This document shows, piece by piece, positions 43,865 through 52,872 of a DNA stretch of 64,000 bases. Source of the DNA: Saccharothrix australiensis. Lineage in GTDB: Bacteria > Actinomycetota > Actinomycetes > Mycobacteriales > Pseudonocardiaceae. The notes beneath the pieces were generated by a model. The model had not been told where the DNA came from, did not search any database, and saw only the letters and a list, made by a program, of their open reading frames with translations. How positions within the stretch are numbered: the stretch's first letter is position 1; every line of letters starts with the position of its first letter. The DNA lies in the NCBI RefSeq assembly GCF_003634935.1, contig NZ_RBXO01000001.1:2877501-2941500 (forward strand), written 5' to 3'. The position numbers and the translations under genes were made by a program.

Positions 43865-44403
43865 CCGGGGCAGCCTGACGCCTCGGCGGTCGGGTGGCTT
43901 CGCCCGTCCGGGCTCGCGGGCAGCGTGGTGGCGCCGTCCGCCAAGCGCGTGCGGGCGCGGTGGTGCCGCTGCTCGACGGGCACGGTCCTCGTCGCCTTGG
44001 GCAGCCCCATCGCCGGTGTCCCGACGAACATGCTCTCGGCGCGCTCGACGACGAAGGTCTCGTGCCAGACGCCGACCGCGTCGGGGTGCTTCCTCGCCAT
44101 CGCGTTGAACCTCGTCCACGCCGGTCGGTGACTCAGCGACCCGGCCGACGCGTAGGCGTAGAGCTTGTCGATCGAGGACCAGTACTGCACGGCGAACGGC
44201 CCCCTGCGGTTGAACAGCAACTCGTAGCCGAGCAGCCCCGAGTCCGGGTCCTCGGCGAGTTCGCGCATCATCGCCGGCATGGCGAAGAAGACCGGCATCC
44301 AGAGATCGGGTCGCCACCACCGGTTGAACGTCATGCCGATGTGGAACACCACCAGCTCCCCGTCGTACTGGTGCGTGACCCTGCCGGAAACGATCCTCAC
44401 CAT
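43789..44403 (-). CDS. DUF4188-like protein
   Basis: 204 residues from ATG 44403. MVRIVSGRVTHQYDGELVVF, MTFNRWWRPDLWMPVFFAMP, LLGYELLFNRRGPFAVQYWS and AYASAGSLSHRPAWTRFNAM are the DUF4188 pattern (possible monooxygenase-like fold, function unknown). The family core ends near MGLPKATRTVPVEQRH. About 40 further residues read into the end of the convergent AraC gene, overlapping it by 76 bases, which suggests the natural stop has been lost. Confidence 0.7.
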   Translation of the reverse strand: MVRIVSGRVTHQYDGELVVFHIGMTFNRWWRPDLWMPVFFAMPAMMRELAEDPDSGLLGYELLFNRRGPFAVQYWSSIDKLYAYASAGSLSHRPAWTRFNAMARKHPDAVGVWHETFVVERAESMFVGTPAMGLPKATRTVPVEQRHHRARTRLADGATTLPASPDGRSHPTAEASGCPGQVSAAGCPSPEVRAARGVRPVQRR

Positions 44404-44794
44404 TGCTCCTCCGTGGATCGGGTGGTTGCACCGTCGACGCATCCCTCGTCGGGTCCGTAGAGATGTCATGGTTCCCACGACGCGCTTCCGGGTTGATGTC
44501 GACGAACGGGAACCAGTCCACCGCCCGGAGGGTCCTCGCGTGGAGGGCGTCAACGGCCACCACGGGGGGCGAACCGGACACGTCCGCGGCGCGCGTGGAC
44601 GGATGTGCCCAGCGAGACGCGCGTACCTTCATGAAGTGATCGGTGGGGCGTTCCGCTGATATGTCGGGTCGGAGTTTCGATCGCTGTACGCCCTTGGTCG
44701 CGCGTCCTGCGCGGCGCCACCGGCAACTACGCCATTGGTGGTGTGAACCCGCGATCCGTGGCGTCTTCCGCGCGCCCCGACCTACGATTCCGGC
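44404..44794. other. Intergenic region between DUF4188 and the next plus-strand gene
   Basis: No gene recognised. Frames on the plus strand are short and without family resemblance. It holds the divergent promoters. Confidence 0.4.
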
Positions 44795-45400
44795 ATGTTG
44801 CGCAGGAAGCCGGCGGTGCAGAATAGCGCAGTTGCCCGTCAGATGAGAACCTTCTTCAAGGCGCTCGACCGGGCAGAGCCCGCACGGGTGGCGACGAACT
44901 ACGGATCTTTTCTTTGGGATGGCTCGACTGAACGTCTCGTGGACAACGACGAGTTGTCCAGGTCCCGGTTCCACATCGGACTTTCGGTCAACGGGAGCGC
45001 GTCCAGCTTCGAGCGGCTCACCAAGCGGGCGGCCCTGGTGTCGGACACGCTCCTGCTGACCCACGACTGGACGGATCGGTACCACGAACTGGGGGAGAGC
45101 AGTCGGTACCACCTCGGCGACCGCGACTACCACAGCGCCCGACCGACGCACACGCTCGCCGAGTCGGAAAGTGTGGTCAAAGAATGGCTGGAAGAGCGCA
45201 GGAGGGAAGAAGTCCCCCTCCGGTCGATTGCGATCGCTGTGCGACGGAAACTCGTCTGGATCGATGAAAGCGACCTTGCCGTGGTTCCTGCCGCTCGTGA
45301 ACGCGGAGCAACGCAGTCCACACGAGACGGTCCGGGGCGGAGTCGAAGGCCCTGCGATCCCGGCGCGCGATGCCGGCGGGGCGTCGGCGATGCTGTGGGC
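44795..45400 (+). pseudogene. Unknown gene fragment running in frame into an AraC gene
   Basis: From ATG 44795 (MLRRKPAVQNSAVARQMRTF) about 170 residues look like real protein (SRFHIGLSVNGSASSFERLT, VSDTLLLTHDWTDRYHELGE, TLAESESVVKEWLEERRREE). The sequence becomes low-quality (RERGATQSTRDGPGRSRRPC) and then joins the AraC protein without a stop. An in-frame fusion by deletion is likely. GC is somewhat lower than in the neighbours. Family not recognised. Confidence 0.4.
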
Positions 45401-46240
45401 GTGGAGTACGTGTCCAGAGTGCCGCGACCGCCGCTGGACGGGCTGGTCGACGACCTCTACTACCTGGAGGGTGCGTCGCCGTACGCCCGGCTGACGCTGC
45501 CGCCCGGGCCGTCGGCGTTGCTCATCGTCAACCTGGGTGCGCCGTTCCGCATCCGCGCCGGCACCGACATCGAGGCGGCCGAGTACGCCGACGGCTGCGT
45601 GATCACCATGTCCACCCGCGCGCTGGAGTTCGGCTACCCACCCCGGACCCGGTCCGTCGGCGTGCACTTCAAGCCGTGGGGGCCGGCGCCGTTCCTGCCG
45701 ATGCCCGCAGTCGAGCTGTGTGATCGGCCGGTGACGGTGGAGCAGGTCTGGGGTCGGCCCGCCGTCGCCGGGCTGCGGGACCGCCTGGCCGCGGCGGGCG
45801 GACCGCACGAGATGCTGACGCTGCTGGAAGACGAGCTGGTGCGACGGCTGCGCGAAACCGCCGGCCTGGGGCTGGTCCGCCACACGAGCAACGTCATCGC
45901 GGCGGCCGGCGGGGCGGTGGCGATCGGCGACCTGAGCGTGGCGGCCGGTGTCAGCAGCACCCATCTGGCACGGCGGTTCAAGGAGGTCATCGGCGTCACG
46001 CCGAAGCGGCTGGCCCGCACCCACCGCTTCGCCGCCACCGTGTTCGCGATCAACCCCGCCGGACCGATCGACTGGGGCGACCTCGCCGGTGGCGCGGGCT
46101 ACTTCGACCAGGCCCACTTCGGCCACGAGTTCCGGGCGTTCACCGGGCTCACGCCGACCCGGTACGTCGAAGTCCGGCGGCGGTTCCTGCGCGAGCACCC
46201 CGGCCACGCGCTGGACGGCTGGCCGCTGCCCGCCGATTGA
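45401..46240 (+). CDS. AraC-family regulator (DUF6597-type N-terminus)
   Basis: About 279 residues if started at GTG 45401 (VEYVSRVPRPPLDGLVDDLY); the frame is open upstream to 44795. The N-terminal sensor-like domain (YLEGASPYARLTLPPGPSAL, VGVHFKPWGPAPFLPMPAVE) and C-terminal HTH_18 (VAAGVSSTHLARRFKEVIGV; GGAGYFDQAHFGHEFRAFTG) match the group often found beside DHFR-like and DinB genes. The DHFR-like gene follows 65 bases downstream and is the likely target. Confidence 0.75.
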   Translation: MEYVSRVPRPPLDGLVDDLYYLEGASPYARLTLPPGPSALLIVNLGAPFRIRAGTDIEAAEYADGCVITMSTRALEFGYPPRTRSVGVHFKPWGPAPFLPMPAVELCDRPVTVEQVWGRPAVAGLRDRLAAAGGPHEMLTLLEDELVRRLRETAGLGLVRHTSNVIAAAGGAVAIGDLSVAAGVSSTHLARRFKEVIGVTPKRLARTHRFAATVFAINPAGPIDWGDLAGGAGYFDQAHFGHEFRAFTGLTPTRYVEVRRRFLREHPGHALDGWPLPAD

Positions 46241-46305
46241 TTTCTTACAAGAGCGACAGCCCGCGACACGCTAATTTCGGGGCACCCCAAGCAGAGGAGA
46301 GCCCC

Positions 46306-46893
46306 GTGGGCAAGGTGGTCATGTACAGCTCGGTGTCGGTGGACGGCTTCGTCGCGGACGAGAACGACCGACCCGGACCGCTGTTCGACTGGTTGTCCAA
46401 CGGCGACATCCCGTTGGACGAGAGCGGCGAGGTGAAGGTGTCGCAGACCTCCTACGACTACACCCGGCCGTACTGGGAGCGGATCGGGGCGACGATCGTC
46501 GGCCGTCACGTCTTCGACATCACGGACGGCTGGGGCGGGAAGCCGCCGAGCGGGATCGACCACGTGGTCGTCGTGACGCACCGGCCGGAACCCGAGGGCT
46601 GGGACCCCGAAGCGCCGTTCCACTTCGTCGACGGCGTCGAGGCAGCCGTGGCCAAGGCGCGGGAGCTCGCGGGCGACCGCGTGGTCGAGGTCGCCGCCGG
46701 CGACGTCGGTGGCCAGGTGTTCGCCGCGGGGCTGATCGACGAGGTGCGCATGGACGTCGTGCCCGTCGTGTTCGGGTCCGGCAAGCGCTACTTCGGGTCG
46801 GTCGGCGCGCAGCACCTGTTGGAGGACCCTGACGTGGTCATCCAGGGCAACCGGGTACTTCACCTGCGCTACCGGGTGCGCCGTCCGAGCTGA
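46306..46893 (+). CDS. Dihydrofolate-reductase-like (RibD C-terminal) protein
   Basis: 195 residues from GTG 46306 (AGAGGAG six bases upstream). VGKVVMYSSVSVDGFVADEN is the classic N-terminal SVDGF motif; later GATIVGRHVFDITDGWGGKP and VAAGDVGGQVFAAGLIDEVR, VVPVVFGSGKRYFGS complete the family. Such proteins bind NADPH but their substrates are mostly unknown. The decayed relative at 5124 lacks the N-terminal strand that is present here. Confidence 0.85.
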   Translation: MGKVVMYSSVSVDGFVADENDRPGPLFDWLSNGDIPLDESGEVKVSQTSYDYTRPYWERIGATIVGRHVFDITDGWGGKPPSGIDHVVVVTHRPEPEGWDPEAPFHFVDGVEAAVAKARELAGDRVVEVAAGDVGGQVFAAGLIDEVRMDVVPVVFGSGKRYFGSVGAQHLLEDPDVVIQGNRVLHLRYRVRRPS

Positions 46894-46942
46894 GCGGGAA
46901 CGCGAACAGGTCCACTGCGAACGGTGACGGGAGGTCGGGCCT

Positions 46943-47365
46943 TCAGTCCTCGGCCGGTAGTGCCTTGTCCGGGTCGTCGAGGGGGAGGGTGATCGACAGA
47001 CCGGACGTCGATGTCGCGGTCAGGGTCGACGCCTCGACGGTGAGTTCACCGAACGGGTTGGACTCGGACAGGTAGCAGACCCAGACCAGCGAGTGGTCCT
47101 CGTCCAGTCGGGCGAAGAAGCCCTCCGAGCCGTGCGAGCCCTCGCCGGCGCACGCGTAGCCACCGGGAACGCGGATTTCCCTGGTGACGTCGATCGACGT
47201 CAGCCACTCGGGGTCTTCGGCCAGCAGTTCGGCCAGGTCGAAGGACTCGACGAGGCGCAGGCCGCGCTCGTCGGCCTCGACGGCGTAGGAGCGGCCGTCG
47301 GCGAAGTAGAGGCCGTCCTCGATGGGCAGGCGGGCGGAGGACCAGAGGGTGGTGATGTCGCTCAT
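46943..47365 (-). CDS. Putative immunity protein for RHS toxin 2
   Basis: 140 residues, ATG 47365 overlapping the RHS stop as ATGA. The sequence (MSDITTLWSSARLPIEDGLY, FADGRSYAVEADERGLRLVE, EDHSLVWVCYLSESNPFGEL) is acidic with no signal peptide. It is not a family I recognise. Coupled translation with the toxin gene and position immediately after the toxin domain are the reasons for the call. Confidence 0.65.
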   Translation of the reverse strand: MSDITTLWSSARLPIEDGLYFADGRSYAVEADERGLRLVESFDLAELLAEDPEWLTSIDVTREIRVPGGYACAGEGSHGSEGFFARLDEDHSLVWVCYLSESNPFGELTVEASTLTATSTSGLSITLPLDDPDKALPAED

Positions 47366-50300
47366 CCGCGTCTCCTGCGCCGTCCCCCGCCGCAGCCCGG
47401 AGGCAGGGCGGTCGGTCGTTCGTTCAGGCCGGTGTCGGGAACCGGCTCGCCGTTGAGCCTGTTGCGCGGGTCGCGGAAGCGTTCCTGGAACTTCTCGGCC
47501 CACGTCTTACCGGTGGTCGACTCGGGGTGCGGTGCGTTGGGGTCGACTCGCTGGACACCCACCGGCACCCCCGCCTCCCGCGCGGCGTCGAGGCGGCGGT
47601 TATCGTAGCTGACGAGCCGACCGTCGATCTCCATGACGTGCACCGGCGAGCGGTTCCAGTCCCACTGGCCGTTGCGCATCGCTTCCGCGTAGTCGTTCCG
47701 GGTGATGCTGCGCTGGGAGAAGTTGATGTCGTTGGGGTCGAGGAACTCGATGTCGCTGGTCTCGGTGAGGCCGAGCGCGTCGCTCCACCCGGTGGGGTTG
47801 TGCACGTACCCGTGCGGGGACGGCCCGCCGAACAGCCCGAGCGGATCAGGGCTGGTGTAGCGGGCGGCGAGCGGGTCGTAGTAGCGCAGGTGGTTGTAGT
47901 GCAGCCCGGTTTCGGTGTCGTAGTACTGGCCGGGGAACCGCAGCGGCGTGTCCGCGGCGCCGACGCGGGCGGCGGGCAGGCCCCACAGCGTCGATCGCTG
48001 CCGCCAGGCGGGCGTCCCGCGTTCGTCGACCAGTTCCGTGGGCGTGCCAACGATGTCGGTGACGATGGAGTAGAAGTGCTGGTCGACCCAGTCCTGGCCG
48101 GTGCGCGCACGCTCGGTCTGGGTGAGCGGACGGCAGCTGTCCGGGGCGAACTCCCAGGTCGTGGCGTGACCGGCCGAGTGGGTCTGCTCGGCCAGGACTG
48201 AGCCGTCCCACGCGAAGTCGACGCGTTCGGCCACCGACCCGTCGGGGGCGAGGCGCAGCTTGGCGACGCGGCGGCCCAGCGGGTCGTACCGGTAGGACCA
48301 CCTTGTGCCGTCCGGTGTGGTGACCGCGACGAGGTGGTCGTCGGCGTCCCACTGGTAGTGCCAGGTGTCGGGTTTGCGGGACAGCCGCTTGCGCTGTCGC
48401 AGCACGACGCGGCCCTGCCCGTCGTGCTCGTAACGCGCGTCGCCCGCAGTGCGGACCAGGGTGCCCGCGTGGGTGGTACCGGATCCGGGTCCGGTGACGT
48501 TGCCCGCCGCGTCGTAGGCGTACCGCTCGCGCCATCCGGGTCCGTCGACACCGGTGACCCGTCCCAGGGGGTCGACGCGGTAGTTCCGCGACGGACCTGA
48601 CGAGTCGCGGACCGCGACGAGGTTGTCGTCGGCCTGGTAGTGGTACCGGCGGTGCGCCACTTCCCGGCCGCCGGCGAGCAGCGCCTGCCCGGTCAGCCGG
48701 TGGTTGGCATCCCACGACTGGCTGAGCACCAGATCGCCGGTCGAACGGCTGACCTCGTGACCCGCCGCGTCGTGGTCGAACGCCACGACACGAGTGCCCG
48801 CGGTGAGCCGGGTGGGGCGCGAGGCGGCGTCGTACTCCCAAGAGGTGGTGGCGCCGGTCGGGGTGTACCTGCGCACACGCCTGCCGAGCGCGTCGTACGC
48901 GGAGGCGACGGTGCGCCCGTTGATCGTCTCGGTGAGTACGCGACCCAGCGGGTCGCGGCTGTAGCGCAGCTCCGCGTCGGCGTTGCGGGCGCGGGTGATC
49001 CGGCCGAGTTCGTCGTACTCGACGGTGGTCACCGCGTCGCCGCAACGCCGCTCGACGATGTTGCCCAAGGGATCACGGGTGAACGTGGCGGTCTGGCCCA
49101 CGCCGTTGACTCGTTCGACGAGCCTGCCCGCCGCGTCGTGGCGGTAGGTCAGCACGCGGCCGTTGAAGTCGGTCTCCCGGACCAGGTTGCCCGCCGGGTC
49201 GTACTCGTAGCGCCAGACCAGACCTTGGGCGTTGGTGACAGCGGTCAGCCGCAGCGTCCGGTCGTAGCCGAACCCGATCCGGCTTCCATCGGGCCGGATC
49301 TCGGCCGCGGGCAGGTTGAAGTGCGTGGTGACGACCCTGCGCACCCGACCCAGGGGGTCGACGTGCTCGACCTCGTTGCCCTCGGCGTCGTAGCGCCACC
49401 GCTCCGCGGCCCCGTCGGGGCGGGTCCGGCTCAGCGGTTTGCCCTCAACGGTCCAGGTGTACCGGGTTCGCCCACCGAGCGGGTCGACCACCGCGGTGGC
49501 ACGGCCGAACGCGTCGCGGACGTATCGGGTCGTCGCGCCCGCCGCGTCGGTGACCGCGATCGGGATGCCCGCGCCGTTGGTCTCGATGCGCCGCACCCCA
49601 CCGAGGGCGTCGGTGACGGCGCGTCGGTGACCGCGGTCGTCGTAGGCGTAACCGGTGACCGCGCCCGCCGGGTCGGTCTCGGCGAGCAGGTTGCCGCGCT
49701 CGTCGAAGACCTGCCGCCACACCCCGCCGTCGGGTGCGATGAACGTGGTGACCATGCCGTGCTCGTCGTACTCGGCGATGGCCTGGGTGCCGTCGGGCCG
49801 GGTGGTGGTGACCAGGTCGCCCGCTTCGTCGTAGGTGAAGCGGGTGGTGTGCCCGAGCTGGTCCGTGCGGGCGACCAACCGGTCGGCCTCATCCCACTCC
49901 TGGGTGATGGTGTTGCCCAGCGGGTCGGTCCTGGCGGTCAGGCGCCGCCGGTCGTCGAACCGGTACGTCGTGGTCGCACCGAGTGCGTCGGTGAACCGGG
50001 TCGTGCCCTCGCCGTACTCGAACGTGCCGTCGAGGAACCCTCCTGATCCCTCGTTGCCGACGCACCGGCCGTGCGCGTCGTAGTGGTAGCGGTACCACTC
50101 GCCGTTGCGGTCGGTCCACTGCGTGATGCGGCCCGCGTGGTCGTAGTCGAACCGCATCGGTCTGCCGGAGGAGTTGACGACCTCGGTGAGCCCGGTGTCG
50201 TCGTAGCCGAACCGGACGACGCTGACACCGGCGCCGCGCAGCCGCAGTTCGGTCACCAGGCCCCGGTCGCTGTCCACGTCGACGTGGTAACCGCCGCTGT

Positions 50301-51720
50301 GCCGCACCGCCGTGACCGTTCCCGCCGCGTCGCGGTCGAAGTCGATCCGGTTATCGTTGCGGTCGGTCACCGCCACGAGCGGGCCGTCGGCGCCGAACCA
50401 CAGCGTGCGACCGGTTCCCCGCTGCGTGATCGCGTAGCCTTCCCCGACCCGTGACAGCGGCCACCGCGGTCCCACCTCGGGCAGCACGGGGTGCCCGGCG
50501 GGCTCCGGGTAGACCAGCACCATGCCGTCTTCCGCGAGGAACAACGCGCCGCGCGCGTCGAACTCCAACCGCTGGTCCAGCGTGGACGCCCAGGACGGTC
50601 CGAACGAGCGGCCCGCGCGGTAGGACGACACGTGGGTCCGGCCCAGCACCAGCGGCAGCACGCCCGGCAGGTCGAGATCGGTGTGGGGGAGGACCATCTC
50701 GCCGCTGACGACGTCGACCGGGTCGTTCTCGCAGACGCGGTCGGGCTCCGGGGTCCTGGTGTCGTTCGGATCGGCGGGTCGGTTGGGACTGGTGTCGGTC
50801 GAGGTTCCGCTCGGGGACGTCGTGCCGGAGGGTGGTGTGGTGCCCGATGGGGACGTGGCGTCGGTGGAGGCGCTCGACGGCGTGGTGGGGGAGTCGACGT
50901 CGCCGATCGTCGGGACGTCGGCCCTGGGTGTGCTGGCGGGGGTGGTGGTGTCGGGGCTGGCGGGTGAGTCGGCGCGGCGGCCGAGGGTGCTCAGCTTGTC
51001 CGTGATCTCGCCGAGTTTGTCGAGGATTTTGCGGATGCGGGGGGTGACGTTGGCGATGGTTTTGACGAGTTTGCGGACCAGGTCGGCGATGCGGTTGCAG
51101 ACTTTGGTGATGGTGGAGACGGCCTGGGCGATGATGAGGGGGGTGGCCAGGCCGAGGGTGGCGATGGCTTCCAGGGCCCAGGTGATGAGTTTGCCGACGA
51201 CCTCGGCGACGAGGTCGCGGATGATCTCGCGGACGGCGGCGACGACTTCGCCCATGACCATCACGCCGGTGCCGACGCCTTCGGCCAGCGTGCCGGCGCC
51301 GGTGAGGGCGTCGGCGGTCTGGGCGGCGTGTGCGCGGTAGGTGTCGGCGGCGGTGCCCTGCCAGCCGGTGGCGTGCTGGTGTCCGAGGTCCTGGGCGATG
51401 GTGCGGACTTCGGTGGCGACGGTGGTCCAGGTTTCGCTGAACGAGCGGATGACGGGTGGGTCGCCGGCGAACCAGTCCAGGGCCTGCTTCAGGGGTTGGA
51501 CGTGTTCGATGAGCCAGGACACGCCGTAGGAGGCGACGGTGCCGACGGGGTCGAGCACCATCGACAGCACTTCCAGCCCGACCCCGACCCCGCCGAGTCC
51601 GGCTTCGACCCAGCTGCCGTCGGAGATGCCCTGGGCCAGGTCGTTGGCCGACTCGGCGATACCGATCCCGGTCACCGCCGACGTGTCGTCCTCCGGCGCG
51701 GCCACCAGCGGGTTGGTCAT
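47362..51720 (-). CDS. RHS-repeat polymorphic toxin with WXG100-like N-terminus and ParB-like C-terminus
   Basis: 1,452 residues from ATG 51720 (GGAGG ribosome site; the frame extends to 51912 without support). No signal peptide. Residues 1-270 are helical with an ESX-like GWQG turn (W120) and long hydrophobic/amphipathic helices. A Thr/Ser/Pro linker precedes the DUF6531 start DPVDVVSGEMVLPHTDLDLP near residue 330. Many YD repeats follow, with the RHS core YYDTETGLHYNHLRYYDPLA near 1260. The C-terminal ~130 residues (FLDPNDINFSQRSITRNDYA ... RLVSYDNRRLDAAREAGVPV) resemble ParB/Srx-fold toxin domains. Type VII secretion is the likely route. The overlapping downstream gene is the immunity candidate. 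Confidence 0.88.
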   Translation of the reverse strand: MTNPLVAAPEDDTSAVTGIGIAESANDLAQGISDGSWVEAGLGGVGVGLEVLSMVLDPVGTVASYGVSWLIEHVQPLKQALDWFAGDPPVIRSFSETWTTVATEVRTIAQDLGHQHATGWQGTAADTYRAHAAQTADALTGAGTLAEGVGTGVMVMGEVVAAVREIIRDLVAEVVGKLITWALEAIATLGLATPLIIAQAVSTITKVCNRIADLVRKLVKTIANVTPRIRKILDKLGEITDKLSTLGRRADSPASPDTTTPASTPRADVPTIGDVDSPTTPSSASTDATSPSGTTPPSGTTSPSGTSTDTSPNRPADPNDTRTPEPDRVCENDPVDVVSGEMVLPHTDLDLPGVLPLVLGRTHVSSYRAGRSFGPSWASTLDQRLEFDARGALFLAEDGMVLVYPEPAGHPVLPEVGPRWPLSRVGEGYAITQRGTGRTLWFGADGPLVAVTDRNDNRIDFDRDAAGTVTAVRHSGGYHVDVDSDRGLVTELRLRGAGVSVVRFGYDDTGLTEVVNSSGRPMRFDYDHAGRITQWTDRNGEWYRYHYDAHGRCVGNEGSGGFLDGTFEYGEGTTRFTDALGATTTYRFDDRRRLTARTDPLGNTITQEWDEADRLVARTDQLGHTTRFTYDEAGDLVTTTRPDGTQAIAEYDEHGMVTTFIAPDGGVWRQVFDERGNLLAETDPAGAVTGYAYDDRGHRRAVTDALGGVRRIETNGAGIPIAVTDAAGATTRYVRDAFGRATAVVDPLGGRTRYTWTVEGKPLSRTRPDGAAERWRYDAEGNEVEHVDPLGRVRRVVTTHFNLPAAEIRPDGSRIGFGYDRTLRLTAVTNAQGLVWRYEYDPAGNLVRETDFNGRVLTYRHDAAGRLVERVNGVGQTATFTRDPLGNIVERRCGDAVTTVEYDELGRITRARNADAELRYSRDPLGRVLTETINGRTVASAYDALGRRVRRYTPTGATTSWEYDAASRPTRLTAGTRVVAFDHDAAGHEVSRSTGDLVLSQSWDANHRLTGQALLAGGREVAHRRYHYQADDNLVAVRDSSGPSRNYRVDPLGRVTGVDGPGWRERYAYDAAGNVTGPGSGTTHAGTLVRTAGDARYEHDGQGRVVLRQRKRLSRKPDTWHYQWDADDHLVAVTTPDGTRWSYRYDPLGRRVAKLRLAPDGSVAERVDFAWDGSVLAEQTHSAGHATTWEFAPDSCRPLTQTERARTGQDWVDQHFYSIVTDIVGTPTELVDERGTPAWRQRSTLWGLPAARVGAADTPLRFPGQYYDTETGLHYNHLRYYDPLAARYTSPDPLGLFGGPSPHGYVHNPTGWSDALGLTETSDIEFLDPNDINFSQRSITRNDYAEAMRNGQWDWNRSPVHVMEIDGRLVSYDNRRLDAAREAGVPVGVQRVDPNAPHPESTTGKTWAEKFQERFRDPRNRLNGEPVPDTGLNERPTALPPGCGGGRRRRRG

Positions 51721-52189
51721 CGGTTCCCTCCGAGTGACGTGGAGATCAAGCCGCGCTACTGCGCCCGGGACGACGCACCGGGCCGATTCGTTCGGTTCGG
51801 CCCAACCCGAACGGCGCACCGAAGTCCAGCACGCCACCGCCGGGACCCCACCCGCTTTGGCGAGGCAACCCGCCGGATCCTCGCCGGCGAGGAGGTTCAC
51901 CATGCCGCCCACAACGACAGGGATCGGCCGTCACCGCAGCAGCAGACCACCAACGAGCACGTCAGCGACGACGGCGCTGTTCCTCGCCGGCCGTCAGAAT
52001 GACCCTCCAACCGTCGTACTCCGCACCCGCGTCCTCGTCCACCACGACATCGGTGATCCCCCGGCCGTTTCGGGGCGCGCACGACGGCCTCTGGATGACG
52101 CCCCGGCGACGAGAAGAAATGGGTCGCGGAGACCGCCATCGACAGGTCCCGACCAGCTTGTCCAGCCCGTGCCCGCTCTCGGGACAAGT
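51721..52189. other. Accessory debris upstream of RHS toxin 2
   Basis: A minus-strand frame ending at 51962 reads RGITDVVVDEDAGAEYDGWR and VILTAGEEQRRRR, which looks like the C-terminus of an unknown protein whose start is not identifiable. The rest has no recognised gene. The promoter of the RHS toxin should lie in 51721-51900. Confidence 0.35.
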
Positions 52190-52385
52190 GATCGGCTGAC
52201 GCCCACAAGCGCTCCCACACCGCAGTCGTCGTCAACGAACCGGGCCGCAGACTCGCCACCAAGACCGTCTGCACCACCAGTGCCGACCACCTGGCGCTGC
52301 TGCGCTGGGCCGCCGAACACGCCCGGCAGCGGGTATGGGCGGTCGAGGACTGCCGCACCACCGGTTCGGCAAGCACTACCGGTTC
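52190..52385 (+). pseudogene. 5' fragment of an IS110-family transposase
   Basis: The plus strand reads DAHKRSHTAVVVNEPGRRLA, TKTVCTTSADHLALLRWAAE and HARQRVWAVEDCRTT. This is the N-terminal RuvC-like core of IS110 transposases (first Asp in the DAHKR motif; Glu-Asp in WAVEDCR). The start is frameshifted (VIG then DAHKR) and the rest of the ~400-residue gene is absent. Confidence 0.65.
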
Positions 52386-52466
52386 TCCCGAGGTGATATC
52401 AGCGCGACCCTGCGGCTCTCCCCGCAGTCGGAGAAGCCGCAGCGCAGGCGCCTGAACATCGCCTGA
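52361..52466 (+). pseudogene. Possible excisionase C-terminal remnant
   Basis: The frame RFGKHYRFSRGDISATLRLS then a short basic tail, ending TGA at 52466, resembles the C-terminal end of MerR-like excisionases of actinomycete integrative elements (the family motif is GKHYRF followed by an acidic helix). It is fused to IS110 debris on the left and lies directly before an integrase fragment on the right. Confidence 0.4.
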
Positions 52467-52512
52467 CCAGCGGTGACGAAGTTTTCCTCAACCAGAGCAG
52501 GAAGGGATGCAC

Positions 52513-52700
52513 ATGGCATACGCACAGCCTGAGGGAGCCGGGTGGCGATCCCGGTACAAACGACCGGACGGGACTTGGGCGAGCAGGTCAAGGTTCCCCT
52601 CGGAGACGCTGCTCGGAACCGGGACGCCGAGCCAGAGGCGCTGATCCGCCGGAACATGTGGATCGACCCTGACGGCCCGCGCGCTCGCCTGGCTGACCGC
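52513..52700 (+). pseudogene. N-terminal fragment of a tyrosine integrase
   Basis: MAYAQPEGAGWRSRYKRPDG TWASRSRFPSET is the arm-binding N-terminus of pSAM2-type actinomycete integrases. A frame change then gives EPEALIRRNMWIDPDGPRAR, the next conserved piece (EALIRRNMWIDP). The catalytic domain is absent. Together with the excisionase-like fragment just upstream it suggests the scar of an integrative element. Confidence 0.55.
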
Positions 52701-52872
52701 TCATGTCCCGCCCGTGCGCGTGCTCTTCGCGGCGCACTGCGACCCCGACGCCGAGGAGCCGCGTGAGGTCTGCCGGGACACCCTGGCCGAAGCACGACGG
52801 TTGGGCATCCCGGTACGACGACTGGAAGCGGCGGAACCCCACTTCGCCCGCGAGGGGACCGGTCGAGTCTGA
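52658..52872 (+). pseudogene. Hypothetical C-terminal fragment
   Basis: One frame reads RALAWLTAHVPPVRVLFAAH, DPDAEEPREVCRDTLAEARR and LGIPVRRLEAAEPHFAREGT to TGA 52872, with good codon bias, but no start codon or ribosome site. It directly follows the integrase fragment. It may be the 3' end of an unrelated gene. No family recognised. Confidence 0.35.

Noticed and set aside
42614..46207. 1,197-codon minus-strand open frame crossing four genes
   Set aside because: It runs through TetR, AraC and DUF4188 regions without domain signal. Only the DUF4188 segment on this strand (in another frame) is real.
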